DNA of 64,000 nt from Paraburkholderia kururiensis JCM 10599 = LMG 19447. GTDB lineage: Bacteria; Pseudomonadota; Gammaproteobacteria; Burkholderiales; Burkholderiaceae. Positions within the stretch are counted from its first letter, which is position 1; each line of letters starts with the position of its first letter. The DNA is taken from the NCBI RefSeq assembly GCF_003986935.1, contig NZ_RJZE01000003.1, forward strand, positions 186,001 to 250,000. Direction: 5' to 3'. Both the position numbers and the translations under genes were made by a program. Shown one piece after another: positions 1 through 7,102 of this stretch. Below the pieces are notes generated by a model. It did no database searches and was not told the origin of the DNA. It saw nothing but the letters and a program-made list of their open reading frames with translations.

Positions 1-111
1 ACGGACGGGTGCCTCGAATGCGGCAGCTGCCGCATCCTGTGCACGGAACACAACAACGTGGAATGGGAGTACCCGCGCGGCGGGCACGGCATCCTGTTCA
101 AGTTCGGCTGA
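1..111 (+). CDS. fixX: FixX-type ferredoxin-like protein, C-terminal end (partial)
   Basis: The window opens inside this gene; only the last 36 residues are present. They contain a cysteine cluster ([11 protein letters not shown]) followed by [17 protein letters not shown], which is the characteristic C-terminus of FixX. FixX is the ferredoxin-like partner of the FixABC electron-transfer flavoprotein complex, which bifurcates electrons and can supply low-potential reductant, for example to nitrogenase. The extra Cys after CRIL and the FKFG ending resemble FixX of diazotrophs more than the E. coli carnitine-associated form; this is from memory of the family. A ferredoxin gene follows 11 bases downstream on the same strand, so the two probably share an operon. 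Confidence 0.85.
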   Translation, partial: TDGCLECGSCRILCTEHNNVEWEYPRGGHGILFKFG

Positions 112-122
112 GGACTCTCGCA

Positions 123-449
123 ATGAGCAAACCGAAACGGCATGTCTTCGTGTGCACGCAGAACCGGCCGCCGCAGCATCCGCGCGGATCGTGCGGCGCC
201 GGCAAGGGCTCCGCTGCCCTGATTCAGGCGTTCTGGGCCGAACAGCAGAAGCGCAACGCCTACGAGACGGTGGCGATCACCTACTCCGGTTGCCTCGGTC
301 CATGCGACCAGGGCGCGAACGTGGTGGTCTATCCGGAAGCCGTGCTGTATCGCGGCGTAACGCCCGCTGATGTCGACGAAATCTTCACGTCGCATCTGGA
401 AGGCGGTGAGCCCGTGGCGCGGCTCGTCGCACCCGAGGCGGTGTGGTGA
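123..449 (+). CDS. Thioredoxin-like [2Fe-2S] ferredoxin
   Basis: A 108-residue protein. The start is the ATG just after fixX; an in-frame start at 9 would run through fixX and is rejected. Cysteines at about residues 11, 24, 57 and 61 (C-x12-C and GCLGPC) match the 2Fe-2S binding pattern of the thioredoxin-fold ferredoxin family (Shethna-type), and the VVVYPEAVLYRGV segment is also typical. It is a soluble electron carrier. Its position directly behind fixX suggests it works with the Fix electron-transfer chain. The gene overlaps the next one by a few bases, indicating translational coupling. Confidence 0.85.
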   Translation: MSKPKRHVFVCTQNRPPQHPRGSCGAGKGSAALIQAFWAEQQKRNAYETVAITYSGCLGPCDQGANVVVYPEAVLYRGVTPADVDEIFTSHLEGGEPVARLVAPEAVW

Positions 450-922
450 ACATCTTCACGGGCGTTGAGTCATCCGAACTATTCGGCGGCCAGGTGCCGC
501 CGCCCGTGCAGCGCCTGATCGCCACCGCACGCAACGCGCCGCCCGACGAGGCCGGCGCCGCGCTGTGGACCGCCGTGCTCACGTTTCCGCGCTGCCTGCC
601 GCCGTATTACCTGCTCTACAAGTTTCACGCGAGCCGCGGCGAAATGGAGCCGGCGCACGAAGTCGCGCGCAAGGCGCTCGCGGCTGCGGCGTTGCAGGCG
701 CATCTGGCCACGGACTGGCGCGCGGTGCTGCCGGGCGACGCCGATTTTTCGACGCCCGGGCCTGCGCGCTTCTGGCTGTTCACGCTGAAGGCACTGGCGT
801 TCATCAACGTACGACGCGGCGAGCGGGCCGCCGCGCTGGCCCTCGTCACGAAACTGCGCGCGCTCGATCCGGCGGATCGTATCGGGTTCGGCGTGGTGGA
901 AGCGTTGCTCGCGCAGTCGTGA
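443..922 (+). CDS. Small TPR-like hypothetical protein in the fixX operon
   Basis: A 159-residue protein starting at GTG (443, or the adjacent GTG at 446), overlapping the stop codon of the ferredoxin gene. It is rich in Ala and Leu helices, and the pattern (LWTAVLTFPRCLPPYYLLYKFHASRGEMEPAHEVARKAL, split over two helices, then a second AFINVRRGERAAAL repeat) looks like tetratricopeptide-type helix pairs. No signal peptide or membrane segment is visible. I do not recognise a named family. Similar small helical proteins occur next to ferredoxins in nif/fix loci, so a scaffold or assembly role is an inference from position only. Confidence 0.7.
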   Translation: MVNIFTGVESSELFGGQVPPPVQRLIATARNAPPDEAGAALWTAVLTFPRCLPPYYLLYKFHASRGEMEPAHEVARKALAAAALQAHLATDWRAVLPGDADFSTPGPARFWLFTLKALAFINVRRGERAAALALVTKLRALDPADRIGFGVVEALLAQS

Positions 923-990
923 TTGTCCGGCTCGGGCAAGGAGTACCGCACGAAACACCGGCCTCGCCGCGAGCCGGAGACGGGGTCTTC

Positions 991-1443
991 TCAGCGCTGT
1001 CCCTTGTAATACGCATCCGCCTTGATTACCTCGACGCCGCGCCAGCCCCAGTACACGCGATGGCGGCGAATCAGGCCGTTCTCGATGTCCATCGCCTCGA
1101 CGAAATCCATCTGCTCGCCATTCGGCGTTGCGCGCGGGTATTCCCAGATCAGCCGGCTTCCGTTCGTGAAGTAGCCCTCGCGATGGAACGACCGCGCATC
1201 CGGCTTGCGCGGCGCGGCGCGATCAAGCAGCTCGCCGATGCGCTCGCGCCCGTCGAGCACGCCGTCATGGCCGCCCAGCAAATGAGGAACGAGCGGGCTT
1301 TCGAGCACCGCGTTCGGTGCGTACAAGGCGAGCATCGCCTTGAGGTCGTCGGCCGACCATGCACGGTCCCATTCGCGATAGATCCGTTCGACGTCGGCGG
1401 CGACGTCGGGCGGCAGGTCGGGTCGATTCAGGTTATCGGTCAT
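991..1443 (-). CDS. SnoaL-like / NTF2-fold protein
   Basis: About 150 residues. The start at 1443 is preferred because GGAG lies six bases upstream; an in-frame ATG at 1449 abuts the GGAG and is less likely. The sequence (AADVERIYREWDRAWSADD, then LKAMLALYAPNAVLESP and the C-terminal HRVYWGWRGVEVI) is typical of the cone-shaped NTF2/SnoaL fold, a scaffold for small-molecule isomerases, cyclases or binding proteins. No specific reaction can be assigned. It is convergent with the fixX-side genes and its 3' end lies about 70 bases from the TPR-like gene. It has no obvious functional link to the acetone genes behind it. Confidence 0.75.
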   Translation of the reverse strand: MTDNLNRPDLPPDVAADVERIYREWDRAWSADDLKAMLALYAPNAVLESPLVPHLLGGHDGVLDGRERIGELLDRAAPRKPDARSFHREGYFTNGSRLIWEYPRATPNGEQMDFVEAMDIENGLIRRHRVYWGWRGVEVIKADAYYKGQR

Positions 1444-1828
1444 CGTCATCTCCGGTGGAGCCGCGGCGGCACGCGTCCTGCGCGGCGCACGGCGTGAAAG
1501 ATACGCACCGTTCCCGATGGGAGGCGGACGCTACGCGCGCTAACCTGACCACACGGTCTTCTGACGTCGCCACCATTGCCGCGCGTTCAGCCCGAGAGCC
1601 GTTCGTGCAACTTCGCAGCGAGATATCGCTCCACCTCTGCGAGATCGGCAAACCCATTGCAGTGCCGCATTCAGTGCCGCATTACGCGTTCCTGGCTGCA
1701 ATCGCCGGCGCCCTATGGCGCTTCTGCGCGTGCCTCGCCGCTACGTTCAGACGCGCAGCAGGGTTTTGAACATGCGAGAAGAAACGACGCACGGTGCAGG
1801 GCCTTGCAGGTCGTGCAAGCGCGCACCT
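1444..1828. other. Intergenic region between the sigma-54 activator and the SnoaL-like gene
   Basis: About 385 bases with no convincing gene. It holds the 3' end of the activator transcript and the 5' region of the SnoaL-like gene. Visible structure is limited to a short GCGCC-CTAT-GGCGC hairpin at 1708-1721 without a T tract and a 12-base tandem duplication at 1660-1683. Confidence 0.6.
1660..1683. repeat. 12-bp tandem duplication
   Basis: Two directly adjacent perfect copies of CAGTGCCGCATT in the intergenic region downstream of the sigma-54 activator gene. The repeat is probably a simple slippage duplication; no function is implied. Confidence 0.6.
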
Positions 1829-3856
1829 TCAATTCGCGGCCCGTCTGCGTACGTCGCTTACCCGCGCAATCAGATCGTAACGACGCAGTTTTTCGTACAG
1901 CGTGCTTTTCGCGATGCCGAGCTGATTCGCGGTTTGCGTGAGATTGCCGGCATTGCGATCGAGCGCACGGCGAATCGTCTCGGCCTCCGCCAGCTTGAGC
2001 GAGTCTTCGGCACTTCCCGGCTCCACGGCCGCCGCCTGTTTCGCGACGTATCCGGCAAGCGCTGCCGTCGCGCGAATTTCGGCGGGCAACTTGTCCGCCG
2101 TGATGACGGAGCCGCTCGCCAGCAAAAGCGAGCCCTCTATTGCGTTGCGCAATTCGCGCACGTTGCCTGGCCACGGGTACGCCAGCAGACGCGCATAGGC
2201 TTCGTCGTCGAACGAGCGGGCCGGCAAGCCGTATGACTGGCACAGGCGCTCCAGCCAGTACGCCATGAGGGCCGGCAGGTCCTCGGTGCGCTCGCGCAGA
2301 CTCGGAATCGAAATGGTCGTCACAGCGATCCGGTAGAACAGGTCCATTCGGAACGTGCCGCTGGAGATCGCGTCCTTGAGGTTGCGATGGGTCGCCGCCA
2401 CCAGGCGGAAATTCACCTTGCGCGGCGTATTTTCTCCAAGCCGGTAGATTTCGTTTTCTTCGAGCACGCGCAGCAGATGCGGTTGTATGTCCACCGGCAT
2501 CTCGCCTATTTCGTCGAGAAACAGCGTGCCGCCGTCGGCGGCCTCGATCTTGCCCGCCGCGCCGGACTTGCGCGCGCCCGTAAAGGCTCCCTCCGCGTAG
2601 CCGAAGAGTTCGCTCGCGAGCAGATCTCTCGATAACCCGCCGCAGTTGAGCGCGATGAATGGTCCGTCCGCGCGTTCGCTTGCCTGGTGAATGCCTTGTG
2701 CAAAAAGCTCTTTGCCCACGCCTGTTTCGCCGAGCAACAGCACGGGAACCCGCGACCGCGCGAGTTGACGTGCCTTGTCGACGGCGTCCCGCAAGACGCG
2801 GCTCTCGCCCACGAGACGCTTGAATGCGCCGGTCGAATCGGGCCGCATATCGCGGCCGCGCGCGATCGGAACCGATCCGCGCACGACTTCGCTGCCCGGT
2901 ATCACGATCATGAATCCGAGTATCGCGTCGCCTTCGCGCAAGGTCTCCACGTGCGCGTGATGCAGCCACGCCGGCGCATTCGCCGACGGTCCCGCGTCGG
3001 CCAGGTGGCTCAAACCGGGCACCGTGAAACTCGCGTCGATCTGCACGTCGAAGCCGAAGCGCCGCAGCGCCGGCACGACCTGCGCATTGGCCTTAACGAG
3101 ACGTCCGCGTTCGTCGACAATCAATATGGCATCCGAAGCAAGAGAACCGAAACGCGACGCGCAGCGGTCCAGCATGCGCAGGCGGCGCTCCATCGCGTCT
3201 TTCGCGATGCGGCTTTCGATGCGGCCCGCGAGCGATACGGTCAACGCGAGGCTATAGCGGTTGTAGGTGTCCGCGAGCCCCGATACGTCGATCACGCCCA
3301 GCACCTGCCCGTCCAGCGGGTCGCGAATGACGGTTGCCGAGCAGGTCCAGCGCTTGATGCCTGCGCAAAAATGTTCCGCGCCATGAATCTGCACGGGCTG
3401 CCGCAGCGCGAGCGCGGTGCCGATCGCGTTGGTGCCGCAATTGAGTTCGGTCCAGTTGCAGCCCGGCACCAGGCCCACTTCACGCGCCGGGTCGATGATG
3501 CGCATGTCGCCTTCGTGCTGAAGGATCATGCCTTCGGGGTCGGCGAGCAGCATGACGGTGCCGGTCTGCGCAAGCAGTTCGCGCGTTTGCTGCATCAGCG
3601 GCAAGCTCGCGTTGACGAGCTGCGCATTCCCGGCCAGCCAATGTCTCAGTTGATTTTCGCCGATGGGCGGCGGCGCACGATCCACCGCGGGGTCGACGCG
3701 GCCCACAAGGCAGCGTTGCCAGGAATCGTCCACCACGCCGCGCACCTCGGACGAATGCCATTCGCCCCCTCCTACGAGATGCTCCCATGCGGACATGATG
3801 CTGCCGTCGCGCTCCGGACTGGAAAACCAGTCCATTGGCGTACCTGTATGTTGCAT
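1829..3856 (-). CDS. Sigma-54-dependent activator of the AcoR/AcxR family
   Basis: A 675-residue enhancer-binding protein. The start at 3856 has AGGAG seven bases upstream; a longer in-frame ORF to 4021 lacks support. Domains in order: an N-terminal GAF-like sensor (about 80-215, with WTELNCGTNAIGTAL typical of AcoR relatives); a PAS-like segment (about 235-330); an AAA+ domain with Walker A GETGVGKE (376-383), the sigma-54 contact loop GAFTGA (423-428) and Walker B LFLDEIG (445-451); and a C-terminal Fis-type helix-turn-helix (about 620-660). The intact GAFTGA loop means it should activate sigma-54 RNA polymerase. It lies downstream of acxC in the same orientation, behind a terminator, and is the likely AcxR that activates the sigma-54 promoter found upstream of acxA. 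Confidence 0.9.
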   Translation of the reverse strand: MQHTGTPMDWFSSPERDGSIMSAWEHLVGGGEWHSSEVRGVVDDSWQRCLVGRVDPAVDRAPPPIGENQLRHWLAGNAQLVNASLPLMQQTRELLAQTGTVMLLADPEGMILQHEGDMRIIDPAREVGLVPGCNWTELNCGTNAIGTALALRQPVQIHGAEHFCAGIKRWTCSATVIRDPLDGQVLGVIDVSGLADTYNRYSLALTVSLAGRIESRIAKDAMERRLRMLDRCASRFGSLASDAILIVDERGRLVKANAQVVPALRRFGFDVQIDASFTVPGLSHLADAGPSANAPAWLHHAHVETLREGDAILGFMIVIPGSEVVRGSVPIARGRDMRPDSTGAFKRLVGESRVLRDAVDKARQLARSRVPVLLLGETGVGKELFAQGIHQASERADGPFIALNCGGLSRDLLASELFGYAEGAFTGARKSGAAGKIEAADGGTLFLDEIGEMPVDIQPHLLRVLEENEIYRLGENTPRKVNFRLVAATHRNLKDAISSGTFRMDLFYRIAVTTISIPSLRERTEDLPALMAYWLERLCQSYGLPARSFDDEAYARLLAYPWPGNVRELRNAIEGSLLLASGSVITADKLPAEIRATAALAGYVAKQAAAVEPGSAEDSLKLAEAETIRRALDRNAGNLTQTANQLGIAKSTLYEKLRRYDLIARVSDVRRRAAN

Positions 3857-4218
3857 GCGTGTCTCCTGGCGATTCGCATGGCGCGAATCGCGTAGCCGTA
3901 TGTTTCGGCCCTCTTTGAGGTGGAGCGTCGCGGCCTTAGCCCGACCACCCCTCTCGCATCGTACTCTGATGCGCGGCTCGAACAAGCAATGTGCACGCCA
4001 ATTCGGCAGGTACGCGCACACAGGCTTCTTCCCCGCGCAGAGCGCTGCACAAGGGGCTCACGGCCACAAATAGCGCAGGAAAACAGGCACACCGTTCGAA
4101 AATCGAACGTCCGAAAAACGAACGCCCCGCTTCGCTTGAGCGAAAGCGGGGCGGGTTGGCACCGTCGCCAACGCCATTCCTCCGGCGCCATTACGCGCCA
4201 GCCGGATCAAACGTCGTA
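3857..4218. other. Intergenic region between acxC and the activator gene
   Basis: About 360 bases with no supported gene. It contains a terminator just behind acxC (about 4112-4152). The remaining 250 bases should hold the activator's own promoter. I could not assign clear -35/-10 boxes there. A GTTCGAAAATCGAAC inverted repeat lies at about 4094-4108. Confidence 0.6.
4112..4152 (-). terminator. Intrinsic terminator after acxC
   Basis: Read on the minus strand there is a GC-rich stem, GCCCCGCTTTCGCT paired with AGCGAAGCGGGGC (one bulged base), followed by GTTCGTTTTTCGG. It lies about 70 bases after the acxC stop codon. It should end the acxABC transcript and uncouple the regulator gene from it. 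Confidence 0.8.
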
Positions 4219-4725
4219 CTAATCGGCACGTTCAGGCACCGGCAGCTTCAGCCACTCTGCGTAGAAACCCTCGATGTCGGGTTCGAAGTCGTGAACCACC
4301 GGATACCACGGCGTGGGCGCCTCGACGTCGTGCATCGCGCCGCAGGTGGGGCAGTAGTACTCGCGATACACCTGCCATTGCGTGTCGGGCGCCATAAGGC
4401 GCGGGTAGACCTCGTCCATGGCCTCCTCGGAATCCCGCACGAAAATGCTCGCGTGCAGCTTCCAGTTCTCGCGGTAGTCGCAGAACACGTGACCGCAATC
4501 GCATTGCGTGACCCACTTCTTCGACGCCTGCTGCTGGACGATATAGAGGTGCGGGCCGAGCGGCAGGATGATGCGATCTTTCCAGCCCAGCTTGCGTTGC
4601 AGGGCGTCGAGGTACATCTCGAAGCGCTCGCCGTCCTTGGGCATCGAGAGCATGCGCAACGTCGTCTCCCAGTCGAGCGTGCCGTCGACCAGGTTCGCGA
4701 TCTGTTCCTTCGTGTAGGTAGACAT
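4219..4725 (-). CDS. acxC: Acetone carboxylase gamma subunit
   Basis: 168 residues, the size of the known gamma subunit. The ATG at 4725 is chosen because GGAG sits nine bases upstream; a GTG at 4731 would be too close. Two cysteine pairs, CDCGHVFC (about residue 76) and YYCPTCGA (about 126), look like a metal site. The gamma subunit completes the alpha2-beta2-gamma2 acetone carboxylase, which carboxylates acetone with bicarbonate to acetoacetate at the cost of ATP. It is the last gene of the acxABC transcript and is separated from acxB by 41 bases. Confidence 0.93.
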   Translation of the reverse strand: MSTYTKEQIANLVDGTLDWETTLRMLSMPKDGERFEMYLDALQRKLGWKDRIILPLGPHLYIVQQQASKKWVTQCDCGHVFCDYRENWKLHASIFVRDSEEAMDEVYPRLMAPDTQWQVYREYYCPTCGAMHDVEAPTPWYPVVHDFEPDIEGFYAEWLKLPVPERAD

Positions 4726-4766
4726 CTTCACTTTCTCCGTAGACAGTTTTCAGGACAAGCCGCGCG

Positions 4767-7091
4767 TCATTCCTCGACCAGTACGACCGTGTTCACGTCG
4801 GGCATCTTCGAAAGATCCATGCGGAACTTCGAGCCGTAGGTGGGCACGTCGAGTTCGTCCTCGGTGAGCGTCCACGATTCGGGCAGATCCCAGAACGTCC
4901 GGAACTGCGCTTCGAACTTCGTCGAAAGGCCGAAGCTCGTCGCGAACATGTGCTTGACCTGCGTCGAGGCATGCTTGACCAGGATGCGCTCGCGCTCGCT
5001 CTTCATCCACTCGCGCGTGGGCTGCGAACGCGCAAGCCGCTGGTTGCGAATCTCGATGCGCAGCAGCGCCGTCTGCTTTGCATCGACATGCCAGATGCCG
5101 TGCACGTCCTTCGTTGCGACCGTGCCGTAGACCTTCTGCGCGTACTCGGGCAGCAGCACCGCATTGTTGAGATCGCGCTCGATCGCCTCGATGCCGCGAT
5201 CGAGCGGATCGCCGAAGCCGGGCCCGCCGCGCAGGTAGTTCAGATACAGGTCGTAGTTGTCGTAGCAGTCTTCCGTCGTCATGCACTGCTGGTCGCGCTT
5301 GATGCGTGCGCCCGCGTTCAGATGGTTCTCGTAGTCGGGCACGTCCGGGTTGGTGTCGCCACCCAGCGGCAGGCTCTCGCCCTGTGCAATACGCTGGTCG
5401 AGGCCCGTGTGATGCGCCTCGAAGCGGTAGCCCGTGGCCGCCGGGTATCCGCCCATGAGCCCCCAGTCGCTGTTCATGTAGCCGTTGCCCATGAAGAACA
5501 TCGTCCAGTCCTGGGCTTTCCAGACCATGCGCAGCGTCTCGAAACCGCAGCCGCCGCGGTACTTCCCGTAGCCGCCCGAATTGGCCTTCACGTTGCGGCC
5601 CAGATAGAGCAGCGGCTCCGCCATTTCCCAGATCTCGATGTCCCCCATGTCGCCTTCGGGATTCCAGATCGCGGCCGCATGGTTGAGCCCGTCCTTGATC
5701 GCGCACGCGCCGGTGCCGCACGACGACGCCTCGAAACTGTTCACCGCGTGAATGTCGCCGTCCTGATTGATGCCGCCGCCTTGCAACCAGTTGGACGTGT
5801 TCGCGTTGCCCGCGTTGACTTCTTCGAGATAGCCGCGGCTGAAATAGGCTTGCGAGAGGCCGCGCCACAGCGCGCTCCAGCCCGAGACCAGGAAGTGCCA
5901 GGCATACGCGTGGCCCGTGCGGCGGTCGTCGGGATTCATCCATGCGCCCTTCGGCAAATGGAATTCGGTGCCGAAGTACGCGCCGTCGTTGATGCGCTGC
6001 GTCGGCACGAGGGTTTGCGTCATCATCACCCAGATACCGCTCGTGAATGCGACCTGGTGCGCGTTATACGAGTGCCAGCCCCAACGGCTCGCGCCTTCGA
6101 AGTCGAGCCGCCAGGTGGCGTCGCGCCGGATCTCCATTTCCACGGGCGAATGCATGATGGAGTCGAGCTTCGCGAAGGCCGACGAGGTCTGCACGTCGGG
6201 ATGGTTGTACGGCACGTCCACGAACGCGACCTTGCGATACTTGCCGGGCAGCGTCATGGCCTTGATGCGCGTCTGTAAACCGCGACGCCCTTCTTCAATC
6301 ACCTCGTAGGCGAATTTCTCGTAGGCCTCGATGCCTTCGTCCTCGATCACCTCTTCGATCAGGTCGCGAATCATGTGGCAGCCTGCAATGCGCGTGCGCT
6401 CGTCGAGAATCCAGTATTTCGGCGTGCGCACGGAACGCTGGCTCTCGTGCAGCCAGTCGCGCAGCGGCGTGTCGTTCACGCCCGTCTTGCGGCACGTGAT
6501 CATGTAGCCGTCGCCGAAGCGCTGCACCTGCCCCGTCGACATGGAACCCGGCGTCACCGCGCCCGTGTCGATCACGTGCGTGACGCCGCCCACCCACCCC
6601 ACGAGCTTGCCGTGCGCGAAGATCGGCACGATGGTCGCGATGTCGCACGGGTGCACGTTGCCGATGGAACAGTCGTTGTTCGTGAACATGTCGCCGGGAT
6701 GAATGCCGGGGTTGGCCTCCCAGTTGTTCTCGATCATGTACTTGATCGCGGCACCCATCGTGCCGACGTGGATGATGATTCCCGTGGACGTGAGCACGCA
6801 GTCGCCGGCAGCGTTGTAGAGCGTGAAGCACAGCTCGCCTTCCTGCTCGACGATGGGGCTCGCGGCGATCTTCTTCGCCGTCTCGCGTGCGTGCACGAGG
6901 CCGCCGCGCAGCTTCGAAAACATCTTCTCGTAGCGAATGGGGTCGCTCTCCCTGAGTTCGAGCCGGGCGAGACCGTTGTAGTGGCCCGATTGCGCGGTGC
7001 GCCCGAGAATGCCGTCGCGGAACTGCTTGAGCGTCTGACCGTTCTTGAGAAGATCGGCGAAGCCGACTTCCTGGTTGGACATCATATTCAT
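4767..7091 (-). CDS. acxB: Acetone carboxylase alpha subunit (HyuB-like)
   Basis: 774 residues, close to the 776 of the characterised Xanthobacter enzyme (recalled). The start is the ATG of MNMMSNQEVG at 7091 with GGAG seven bases upstream; the reading frame continues open far into acxA but that part is antisense-like nonsense. The protein belongs to the hydantoinase B/oxoprolinase superfamily: it contains NNDCSIGNVHPCD-type and GGGINQDGDIHAVN-type segments with conserved Asp/His/Gly residues. In acetone carboxylase this subunit carries the Mn site where phosphoenol-acetone and carboxyphosphate react. It is placed between acxA and acxC with an 11-base gap to acxA. Confidence 0.95.
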   Translation of the reverse strand: MNMMSNQEVGFADLLKNGQTLKQFRDGILGRTAQSGHYNGLARLELRESDPIRYEKMFSKLRGGLVHARETAKKIAASPIVEQEGELCFTLYNAAGDCVLTSTGIIIHVGTMGAAIKYMIENNWEANPGIHPGDMFTNNDCSIGNVHPCDIATIVPIFAHGKLVGWVGGVTHVIDTGAVTPGSMSTGQVQRFGDGYMITCRKTGVNDTPLRDWLHESQRSVRTPKYWILDERTRIAGCHMIRDLIEEVIEDEGIEAYEKFAYEVIEEGRRGLQTRIKAMTLPGKYRKVAFVDVPYNHPDVQTSSAFAKLDSIMHSPVEMEIRRDATWRLDFEGASRWGWHSYNAHQVAFTSGIWVMMTQTLVPTQRINDGAYFGTEFHLPKGAWMNPDDRRTGHAYAWHFLVSGWSALWRGLSQAYFSRGYLEEVNAGNANTSNWLQGGGINQDGDIHAVNSFEASSCGTGACAIKDGLNHAAAIWNPEGDMGDIEIWEMAEPLLYLGRNVKANSGGYGKYRGGCGFETLRMVWKAQDWTMFFMGNGYMNSDWGLMGGYPAATGYRFEAHHTGLDQRIAQGESLPLGGDTNPDVPDYENHLNAGARIKRDQQCMTTEDCYDNYDLYLNYLRGGPGFGDPLDRGIEAIERDLNNAVLLPEYAQKVYGTVATKDVHGIWHVDAKQTALLRIEIRNQRLARSQPTREWMKSERERILVKHASTQVKHMFATSFGLSTKFEAQFRTFWDLPESWTLTEDELDVPTYGSKFRMDLSKMPDVNTVVLVEE

Positions 7092-7102
7092 GGTGTGTCT
7101 CC

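Noticed and set aside
1708..1721. Short GCGCC-CTAT-GGCGC hairpin as terminator of the activator gene
   Set aside because: Five base pairs and no T tract, and it lies over 100 bases beyond the stop codon.
1713..2969. 418-residue ORF inside the sigma-54 activator gene
   Set aside because: Arg-rich frame-shifted shadow of the activator gene.
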